From assembly GCF_900129275.1 (NCBI RefSeq), contig NZ_FQUX01000001.1, positions 558,001 to 622,000 of the forward strand: a DNA stretch of 64,000 bases, given 5' to 3'. Both the position numbers and the translations under genes were made by a program. This document shows, piece after piece, positions 57,643 to 64,000 of this stretch. Source of the DNA: Arenibacter palladensis. GTDB taxonomy: Bacteria; Bacteroidota; Bacteroidia; Flavobacteriales; Flavobacteriaceae. The number at the start of each line of letters is the position of its first letter. Within the stretch, counting starts at the first letter, position 1. The notes under the pieces were generated by a model. That model searched no databases and had not been told where the DNA came from. It saw only the letters and a list, made by a program, of their open reading frames with translations.

Positions 57643-59832
57643 TTAGGCGTTTTTTCCAATTAAGGAAAAATCCAAATGGCGCTTTATCAAATCTGTACTC
57701 TTAACCATCACAACAACTTCATCTCCCAATTGATAGGTTTTCTTGTTTTTTTCACCAACTATGGCGTACTCCTTTTCATCAAAGGTATAATAATCATCCT
57801 TTATATCCCTAATTCTCACCATACCTTCGCACTTATTCTCGATGATCTCCACATATAGACCCCATTCCGTAACCCCAGAAATTACTCCCACAAACTCCTG
57901 ATCCTGATGATCTTCCATAAATTTTATCTGCATATATTTTATGGAATCCCGTTCGGCATTTGCCGCCAGACTTTCCATATCGGAAGAATGCTTACATTTT
58001 ATTTCATATGGTTCTGTTTTTGGAGTCTCCCCACCGTCCAAATAATGTTGTAATAAACGGTGTACCATTACATCCGGATACCTTCTGATGGGAGAGGTAA
58101 AATGAGTATAGTAATCAAAGGCCAGACCGTAATGACCAATATTGTCAACTGTGTAAATTGCTTTACTCATACTACGTATAGCCAGAGTATCTACCAGGTT
58201 CTGTTCCTTCTTTCCTTTTACATCCTCTAAAAGTTGATTCAAGGAATTACTAATTGATTTCTTATCCTTAAAGTCAAGCTTATGTCCAAAACGTGATATT
58301 ATACCGTTAAGGGCCATTAATTTATCCTCATCCGGTTCATCATGAACCCTGTAAACAAAGGTTTTAACCGGTTTTTGCTTTCCAATAAATTGCGCTACCC
58401 TTCTATTGGCCAATAGCATAAACTCTTCAATAAGCTTGTTGGCATCCTTAGACTCCTTAAAATAAACGCCTTCGGGCTCCATTTTTTCGTTGAGATTAAA
58501 ACGTACCTCAATTTTATCGAAAGAAATAGCTCCCTGTTGCATACGTTTTTCCCTCATTATCTTGGCTAGTCTATCCATAGTCAAGGTAGCATCAACAATC
58601 TCATCGCCAACGGTATAAGCCCCTTCCCTTATGGATAGTTCCAAAGGAATTAATCCCTTCCCAGTCTCTATAATATGTTGTGCCTCTTCATAGGCAAATC
58701 TTTGATCCGAATTAATTACTGTACGGCCAAACCATTCATTCTTTATAACGGCCTTTTCATCAATTTCAAAAATGGCAGAAAAAGTATATTTCTCTTCATT
58801 AGGACGAAGGGAACAGGCATTATTGGATAATACCTCTGGTAACATGGGTACAACCCGGTCCACCAAATAAACCGATGTAGCCCTATCATAGGCTTCATCT
58901 TCCAAAATGGTATCGGGTAATAGGTAATGCGAAACATCTGCAATATGAATCCCGATTTCATAATTGCCATTTTCCAATATTTTAAAGGAAAGGGCATCAT
59001 CAAAATCTTTGGCATCCTTGGGATCAATCGTAAAAGTCAAGGTTTCCCTAAGATCCCTTCTTTTAGCTATTTCTTCCTCTTTTATACTGGTATCCAAGGT
59101 ATTGGCAAACATATCCACTTCCACAGGAAATTCATATGGCAAACCGTACTGGGCCAATATGGAATGTATTTCAGTATTGTGTTCCCCAGGTTTTCCCAAT
59201 ACTTGGGTAATGGTCCCAAAAGGGGAATCCGCATTATCCGGCCATTCATTAATTTCTACAATTACCTTATCACCATCCTCTGCAGTCGAAAATTTATTCT
59301 TTGGTACAAAGATATCCGTATACATTCTATAATCTGTTGGCCGTACAAACGCAAAATCCTTTTGCATATCTACAATACCTACAAATGACGTCTTATCCCT
59401 TGAAATCACTTTAGTAATCTCCCCTTCCAATTTTTTTCCTTTTCTTCTTGGAAAAATATACACTTCCACAACATCTCTGTGAAAAGCTTTTTTTAATTTA
59501 TTGAATGGAACAAAAACATCGTCATCCAAACCTTCAACTACTATGTAGGCATTTCCCCTTCCAGTGATATCAACTGTTCCAGTATGGTAAGTCTTAGTGG
59601 AAGCCACAGCTTTATATGAACCTCTTCCTTCTTCCAATATTCGTTTCTTTTCCTTTAATTCTACCAATCTTTTGATTAAGGTATTCCTATCATTGGAATC
59701 TACAACTCCAATTTTAGCAGCAATTTGCTTATAATTAAAAGATTTTTCCGGCTCCTTTTCAAGAACCGTGAAAATACCTCTGGTTATTTCGTTTTTTCTT
59801 TGATTTTTGTTTCTCTTGTTATTCTTTGACAT
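57643..59832 (-). CDS. rnr: Ribonuclease R
   Basis: A 729-residue 3'-5' exoribonuclease that degrades structured RNA. After a basic N-terminus, a winged-helix and two cold-shock domains precede the RNB catalytic domain (TFTIDPKDAKDFDDALSF, about residues 268-285, with the metal-binding aspartates). The S1 domain follows near residue 640 (GVISGVTEWGLYVEI). ATG at 59832 follows a TTG two codons earlier in the same frame. It is transcribed away from the AT-rich interval and the rpiB gene. Confidence 0.95.
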   Translation of the reverse strand: MSKNNKRNKNQRKNEITRGIFTVLEKEPEKSFNYKQIAAKIGVVDSNDRNTLIKRLVELKEKKRILEEGRGSYKAVASTKTYHTGTVDITGRGNAYIVVEGLDDDVFVPFNKLKKAFHRDVVEVYIFPRRKGKKLEGEITKVISRDKTSFVGIVDMQKDFAFVRPTDYRMYTDIFVPKNKFSTAEDGDKVIVEINEWPDNADSPFGTITQVLGKPGEHNTEIHSILAQYGLPYEFPVEVDMFANTLDTSIKEEEIAKRRDLRETLTFTIDPKDAKDFDDALSFKILENGNYEIGIHIADVSHYLLPDTILEDEAYDRATSVYLVDRVVPMLPEVLSNNACSLRPNEEKYTFSAIFEIDEKAVIKNEWFGRTVINSDQRFAYEEAQHIIETGKGLIPLELSIREGAYTVGDEIVDATLTMDRLAKIMREKRMQQGAISFDKIEVRFNLNEKMEPEGVYFKESKDANKLIEEFMLLANRRVAQFIGKQKPVKTFVYRVHDEPDEDKLMALNGIISRFGHKLDFKDKKSISNSLNQLLEDVKGKKEQNLVDTLAIRSMSKAIYTVDNIGHYGLAFDYYTHFTSPIRRYPDVMVHRLLQHYLDGGETPKTEPYEIKCKHSSDMESLAANAERDSIKYMQIKFMEDHQDQEFVGVISGVTEWGLYVEIIENKCEGMVRIRDIKDDYYTFDEKEYAIVGEKNKKTYQLGDEVVVMVKSTDLIKRHLDFSLIGKNA

Positions 59833-59838
59833 TAACAC

Positions 59839-60485
59839 TTTTATTTTTGGAAAATTACGAATTATAATCCATTGTACTTGGATTCCAATTTTAAGTTTCC
59901 TTCTTCTTCAATAATTATTGTTATCAACATTTATATTATATATATGTTTTCTTTTTTCTAAAATTTAAAATAAAATGATGATTATGATGGCTTGTTTATA
60001 GTGGATATAAAAATTTACCTTTAAACTTGCTTTAAACCATTAAATAAGTTTATTGACAATTTATACAGAGAGTAAATATTATAAATCAAGCCTTTAAATG
60101 GGTTATTAATATTTGTTGACAACCTATATCAACATAAAATTATTGAAAAGTTAATGTTATGGGAGTGTTAATTACTCCTTTTAATTATTTGATATCTTTC
60201 TACAATAATCTAAGAAGTAAATTATTCTTTTACAATAACATTTTGTAAAGCAAAATTCAGGTGGATAATAAAAATTTAATCTTTACTTTTTATAAGTAGT
60301 TTGTTAACAATAAGCCATTATTACTAAACGACTAAATAACAATGGTTTTTGGTTTTTTTAAAATTTATGTTGTTAATAACCCAGTTTCTGTGGTGAAACC
60401 CTAGGTATTTGTACATTTGTGTGATTAGAACTACTTATAATATAATTTTTATTTTACTTTATTCATTAATAAGACTCCTTAAACA
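59839..60485. other. AT-rich gene-free interval, candidate chromosomal origin (oriC)
   Basis: About 650 bases of very AT-rich DNA between divergent rnr and rpiB. It contains DnaA-box-like 9-mers: TTATCAACA (59921-59929), ATATCAACA (60126-60134) and, on the minus strand, TTATCCACC (60260-60268, eight of nine to TTATCCACA), plus weaker ones at 60000-60008, 60061-60069 and 60371-60379. No gene is supported. A large leader or two divergent promoters could also explain it. Confidence 0.35.
60412..60419 (+). promoter_or_regulatory. -7 element of rpiB
   Basis: TACATTTG matches TAnnTTTG exactly, 66 bases before the rpiB ATG. The -33 box is weak (TTTC about 23 bases upstream). Confidence 0.5.
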
Positions 60486-60917
60486 ATGAAAATAGCTATA
60501 GGTAATGACCATGCAGGTACAGAATATAAACTTGCCATTATTGGATTGTTGAAATCTATGGGTTCAGAAGTAATAAATCACGGTACCGATGGTTCCGATA
60601 GTGTTGATTATGCCGATTTTGTACATCCTGTGGCAATAGATGTGGAGGAAGGAAATGCAGATTTGGGCATTATTATTTGCGGTAGTGGCAACGGGGTTTC
60701 AATGACGGCCAACAAACATCAAAAAATAAGGGCAGCTTTATGTTGGACAACTGAAATAGTTCAATTGGCCAAAGAACACAATGACGCCAATATTTTAAGT
60801 TTACCAGCTAGATTTATTTCTTTGCCACAGGCCTTGGAAATGGTGAAAACTTTTTTAAATACTTCCTTTGAAGGCGGTCGTCACGAAAGAAGAATAGAGA
60901 AAATCCCCTGTAAGTAA
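60486..60917 (+). CDS. rpiB: Ribose 5-phosphate isomerase B
   Basis: A 143-residue isomerase of the RpiB/LacAB fold that interconverts ribulose 5-phosphate and ribose 5-phosphate in the pentose phosphate pathway. MKIAIGNDHAGTEYK holds the conserved N-terminal aspartate and histidine. ICGSGNGVSMTANK (about residues 64-77) carries the active-site cysteine and the GxGxS phosphate loop. RAALCWTTEIVQLAKEHNDAN follows as usual. Length is normal. Confidence 0.96.
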   Translation: MKIAIGNDHAGTEYKLAIIGLLKSMGSEVINHGTDGSDSVDYADFVHPVAIDVEEGNADLGIIICGSGNGVSMTANKHQKIRAALCWTTEIVQLAKEHNDANILSLPARFISLPQALEMVKTFLNTSFEGGRHERRIEKIPCK

Positions 60918-61086
60918 AATAATTACTTCAAAACCCTTAGTTACGGGGAGTATTGTAAAACATTTTTATATCGGGATCATGGCTTAATGATGTAGGTATA
61001 TTTTGTAATCTCTAAATTGCTTGGTAAATATTATGTCTGGTTTTTTAAGATGATAGACTACTTATGGTATTGTTGATAAAGAAGCT

Positions 61087-61527
61087 ATGAGAATTGAAAT
61101 AAAAAAATTCAATGAACTTGATATACAGGAGCTATATGATGTTTTACAATTACGCAGCGAAGTATTTGTAGTGGAACAGGATTGCGTATACCAGGATATG
61201 GACGATAAAGATCAGCTTGCCCTACATATAATGGGATATAAGAACAATAAAATAGTAGCTTATACCAGAGTATTTAAACCTGGGGATTATTTTAAGGAAG
61301 CAAGTATAGGGAGGGTAGTGGTACGTAGATCTGAACGTAAGTATGGATATGGATTGGAGATAATGCGTGCTTCCATTGAAACAATTCATAAAAATTTTGG
61401 TATTGTGCCTATACATATTTCAGCCCAGAAATATTTGACCAAGTTCTATAATTCCCTTGGATTTGCAATGATTGGTGAGGAATATTTAGAAGATGGTATT
61501 CCGCATGTAGGGATGGTCAAGAAATAA
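61087..61527 (+). CDS. GNAT family N-acetyltransferase (ElaA-like)
   Basis: A 146-residue acetyltransferase. The RSEVFVVEQDCVYQDMDD segment (about residues 23-40) is characteristic of ElaA-type GNAT proteins. The acetyl-CoA site is IGRVVVRRSERKYGYGLEIM (about residues 77-96), with the glycine pattern somewhat degenerate. FYNSLGFAMIGEEYLEDGIPH closes the fold. The acceptor molecule is not known. It is 169 bases after rpiB. Confidence 0.88.
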   Translation: MRIEIKKFNELDIQELYDVLQLRSEVFVVEQDCVYQDMDDKDQLALHIMGYKNNKIVAYTRVFKPGDYFKEASIGRVVVRRSERKYGYGLEIMRASIETIHKNFGIVPIHISAQKYLTKFYNSLGFAMIGEEYLEDGIPHVGMVKK

Positions 61528-61558
61528 CAAATCAAAATTCAATTTTTTAATTCATTCC

Positions 61559-61585
61559 AAAAAAAAGAGCTGTAATAAACAGCTC
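61559..61585 (-). terminator. Terminator of the 61615-61989 gene
   Basis: GAGCTGT and ACAGCTC flank a five-base loop; on the minus strand eight T follow. It lies about 30 bases after the minus-strand stop codon and 32 bases beyond the GNAT gene, so it may serve both. Confidence 0.8.
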
Positions 61586-61614
61586 CAAATATTATTGATA
61601 CGATTATTTTAAGT

Positions 61615-61989
61615 TTATATTTTAATAGGGGTTTTATCACTTAAATTGATATCCTCCAACATATTATCGGTAAACTTATAGTGCCCTTTAGTGGTAATGA
61701 TTTTAAAACGATTGGAATTCATTCTACTCAAGGTATCCAAAAACAACCATTTGGATTTCAATAACAATGGCCTATCAGATTTTAAACTAATCTCGAAATA
61801 GTATTTTTTGCCATTCTTAATTGCCACAATATCTGGGGTAATTTTGGTGTCGCTACCTCTCTTTAAATAGGATTTTGGACAATCATAACCATCAATATCC
61901 GCCTTGATTTTTTCAAAACCGTGCGCTTCCAAGTGGGAAATGGACTTCTTTATGAAATCTTCGTTTGCTGATTTTTCAATTTTTATCAT
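61615..61989 (-). CDS. Small protein of unknown function with a PD-(D/E)xK-like pattern
   Basis: A 124-residue soluble protein that I do not recognise. The segment TPDIVAIKNGKKYYFEISLK (about residues 51-70) has the PD...ExK spacing and strand pattern of restriction-endonuclease-like folds, but the lysine of ExK is replaced by Ser, with a Lys two residues later. It may be an inactive or divergent nuclease-like protein. It stands alone and has a strong terminator. Confidence 0.7.
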   Translation of the reverse strand: MIKIEKSANEDFIKKSISHLEAHGFEKIKADIDGYDCPKSYLKRGSDTKITPDIVAIKNGKKYYFEISLKSDRPLLLKSKWLFLDTLSRMNSNRFKIITTKGHYKFTDNMLEDINLSDKTPIKI

Positions 61990-62052
61990 AATCGTAATGT
62001 ATAAAAAAAATCGATAAAAAGCAAATAAATACGCTGATTAACAGATATTTAA

Positions 62053-62256
62053 GTGAATTTTAACGTAATAAAGGGTTTTAAGGAAACGATTCCTAAAAGG
62101 GTTACTATAATTGAGATTAAACATCGATGTTTTTATAAGTGTGGGCAACATATGTCTTTTGGAATTTGGCCTCGGAATAATCAAGGAATGGAAGTCCAAC
62201 TACCCATTGGCCATCCTATTGCCGTGGCCAAAAAAAAAGAAAAAATAAGTGGTTAA
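62053..62256 (+). CDS. Weak 67-codon ORF of unknown status
   Basis: Starts with GTG and encodes a basic protein with three Cys/His-rich places (HRCFYKCGQH) and a lysine-rich end. No family is recognised and no promoter or ribosome site is evident. It lies in a 365-base interval between the unknown minus-strand gene and the NlpC/P60 gene. It may be noise. Confidence 0.2.
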   Translation: MNFNVIKGFKETIPKRVTIIEIKHRCFYKCGQHMSFGIWPRNNQGMEVQLPIGHPIAVAKKKEKISG

Positions 62257-62354
62257 ATTAAATTAAATAACGGTGCTAGCCAGGCATTCCTTAAATTTTT
62301 ATAATTTTCCAAGTTCCAAACAAGATTTTATATTAACTGTCATAGATTTTTTTC

Positions 62355-63557
62355 ATGAATTACTGCCAAAAAGGAACAATTTTTATACTTATTACAGGAG
62401 TTTTTCTATCCTTGTCCTGTAAACAAAAGCTTGATAGGGATGAGCTTACCTTTACAAGCTTGATGGAAGAGGTAAAACAGGAATTTGCCCCGGACAAAAG
62501 GGTAGCCCTTTTTGATATAGAATATGTTAGCAAGGGTAATGAAACTATCATTAAGGGAGAGTCCAACCTTCCTGAGGCCGTTAACAGCTTTAAGGAAAAG
62601 CTGGCGCAGCATAAAATAGATTATATAGACAGTATTCAATTGTTGCCTTCATCCAGTTCAAATGGTTTTACCCAAGGTCTTATTACCATATCCGTGGCCA
62701 ATTTGCGTGGTAAACCCGCCCATTCCTCGGAATTGGTGACCCAGGCCACTTTGGGTACCCCTGTCAAGATTTTTAAAGAAGAGGATGGTTGGTACTTGAT
62801 TCAGACTCCGGATAAATATTTGTCCTGGGTAGATAGGGGAGGAATAATACCGCTGTCAACAGACAAATATACCCAGTGGAAATCCACCCAAAAGGTTATT
62901 TATACCAATACCATAGGTCATTCTTTTACAGAGCCCAACAAGGGTTCCCAAGTCGTTTCCGATATGGTTGCCGGTGGTGTTTTGGAACAGATAGGTCAAG
63001 AAAAGGAGTATTATTTTGTGGCATTTCCGGATGGTAGAAAGGCTTATGTACTTAAAACAGAGGCCATGGATTATGACACTTGGCTGGCAGCATTGGACCC
63101 CGATCAGGAATCCTTGGTAAGTACTTCCAAAACCTTAATGGGCGTCCCATATTTATGGGGGGGTACTTCTACCAAAGGAGTGGATTGTAGTGGATTTACC
63201 AAAACCATTTATTTTTTGAATGGCATTGTATTACCAAGGGACGCTTCCCAGCAAATACATACGGGCAGGGAGATAGATGCTGTTAAGGATTTTGATAAGT
63301 TGGAACCGGGAGATTTATTGTTTTTTGGAAAACCGGCAACAGATACCACAAAGGAACGCGTAATCCATGTAGGAATGTGGATAGGTAATAATGAATTTAT
63401 CCATTCTGCCGGGAGGGTACATATAAGCAGTGTGGACAAAGACGCTCCAAATTTTGACGAGTACAACCTAAACAGATATTTACGTTCCAATCGTTATCTT
63501 AAGGAAACCAAGGACGGATTGATCGAGCTTGCCAAAACACCTGTATTTAAGGACTAG
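62355..63557 (+). CDS. NlpC/P60 (C40) peptidase lipoprotein with SH3-like domains
   Basis: A 400-residue exported enzyme. The lipobox FLSLSC puts the lipid-carrying Cys near residue 22. Two SH3-like regions lie at about 110-165 (ISVANLRGKPAHSSELVTQ) and about 180-235. The C40 domain runs from about residue 255: PYLWGGTSTKGVDCSGF has the catalytic Cys, RVIHVGMWIG the His, and EFIHSAGRVH the third polar residue. Such enzymes cleave the D-Glu to diamino acid bond of peptidoglycan stems. As a lipoprotein it acts in the periplasm. Confidence 0.93.
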   Translation: MNYCQKGTIFILITGVFLSLSCKQKLDRDELTFTSLMEEVKQEFAPDKRVALFDIEYVSKGNETIIKGESNLPEAVNSFKEKLAQHKIDYIDSIQLLPSSSSNGFTQGLITISVANLRGKPAHSSELVTQATLGTPVKIFKEEDGWYLIQTPDKYLSWVDRGGIIPLSTDKYTQWKSTQKVIYTNTIGHSFTEPNKGSQVVSDMVAGGVLEQIGQEKEYYFVAFPDGRKAYVLKTEAMDYDTWLAALDPDQESLVSTSKTLMGVPYLWGGTSTKGVDCSGFTKTIYFLNGIVLPRDASQQIHTGREIDAVKDFDKLEPGDLLFFGKPATDTTKERVIHVGMWIGNNEFIHSAGRVHISSVDKDAPNFDEYNLNRYLRSNRYLKETKDGLIELAKTPVFKD

Positions 63558-63564
63558 CCTAGAC

Positions 63565-64000
63565 TTATTTTAGGTCCACAGCCATTATATAATCATCCGC
63601 AGTGATATACAACCTTTTTTGATCGGTATCAAATGCACAATTGGCCGTAGCCTGTCCGGTATGGATTCTGGCCAAGGCCTTTCCGTGGGAATCAAAGATC
63701 CAAACGCCACCGGGTCCAGTAGCAAATAGGATTCCGTTATTGTTTACTTTTAATCCATCTGGCAAGCCTTGTTGACCTTCTTTTCCAATAAGATTCGTTA
63801 CTTCAAAAAATAGTTTTTTATCGGTGACCTTTCCAGGTTCCGGAAGCTTATATTGGTACCACACGGCATGTTCCGGATCTGAATTTGCAACGTAAAGGAC
63901 ATTGCCATCCGGGGATATTCCTATTCCGTTAGGTCGGGAAATGGAGTCGAGCAGTATTAATTCCCCGCTAGTCATAAGGCAATAAATTCCTTGAAAATCC
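63565..64000 (-). CDS. SMP-30/gluconolactonase/LRE family protein, C-terminal part (5' truncated by window edge)
   Basis: The frame stays open to the window end, so the ATG at 63975 is internal and only about 145 residues are visible. SRPNGIGISPDGNVLYVAN, then GLPDGLKVNNNGILFATGPG and a closing LYITADDYIMAVDL are the blades of the SMP-30/gluconolactonase beta-propeller. The aspartates and asparagines of PNGI and PDGL are the metal-binding positions. By family it hydrolyses sugar lactones or related esters. It converges with the NlpC/P60 gene, with 7 bases between the stop codons. Confidence 0.88.
   Translation of the reverse strand, partial: DFQGIYCLMTSGELILLDSISRPNGIGISPDGNVLYVANSDPEHAVWYQYKLPEPGKVTDKKLFFEVTNLIGKEGQQGLPDGLKVNNNGILFATGPGGVWIFDSHGKALARIHTGQATANCAFDTDQKRLYITADDYIMAVDLK

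Overview
The window comes from a chromosome of a marine-type member of the Bacteroidota, almost certainly family Flavobacteriaceae. The evidence is low-GC coding DNA, type IX secretion (T9SS) type B cargo and PorP/SprF partners, a giant SprB-like gliding adhesin, small families typical of Flavobacteriia (recalled as DUF6341, DUF6427, DUF6327), promoters with the Bacteroidota -7 element TAnnTTTG, and a GlnS/GltX pair. I cannot name the genus from sequence alone; nothing here looks like a plasmid or prophage.

Layout. 1-10.9 kb: the 3' part of a surface polysaccharide locus, all on the + strand. It holds three GT4 glycosyltransferases, an O-antigen ligase/polymerase, a fused dehydrogenase-oxidoreductase overlapping a heparinase II/III-like gene, the initiating sugar-phosphate transferase and a UDP-glucuronate decarboxylase, and it is closed by a terminator. 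10.9-15.5 kb: purD, two small membrane families, DUF4254 and a GT9 heptosyltransferase-like gene. 15.7-18.9 kb: a minus-strand arsenosugar set (TIGR04282-type glycosyltransferase, AhpD-like protein, ArsS) ending in a TetR regulator with a clear palindromic operator; no ArsM is present. 19.6-21.3 kb: a Skp/OmpH-like lipoprotein and a methyltransferase.

21.9-33.5 kb: housekeeping. A minus-strand DUF4175-ybeY-mnmG operon carries two parS-like 16-bp palindromes, one inside the 3' end of ybeY and one just after mnmG. Then come gltX, an SPFH protein, a DUF6327/holin-like/YtxH envelope-stress trio and glnS.

33.7-55.0 kb: the T9SS surface region. It has a type B cargo protein with a PorP/SprF partner that carries two SPOR-like domains, then a 5082-residue SprB-like adhesin and its SprF. 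The adhesin contains three successive super-repeats of about 570 residues and a 1.5-kb segment of clearly higher GC. 55.1-64 kb: folB, tRNA-Cys with a textbook promoter and terminator, a LysE-like exporter, a DUF2807 protein with a perfect palindrome in its leader, RNase R, a very AT-rich gene-free interval with several DnaA-box-like 9-mers (candidate oriC), rpiB, a GNAT acetyltransferase, a small unknown protein, an NlpC/P60 lipoprotein and a truncated SMP-30/gluconolactonase.

How the parts fit. The polysaccharide locus and the T9SS/SprB region both build the cell surface. The parS pair near mnmG and the possible origin about 36 kb away suggest the window may lie in the replication-origin domain, but this needs a whole-genome test. 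No CRISPR array, transposon or defence system was recognised.
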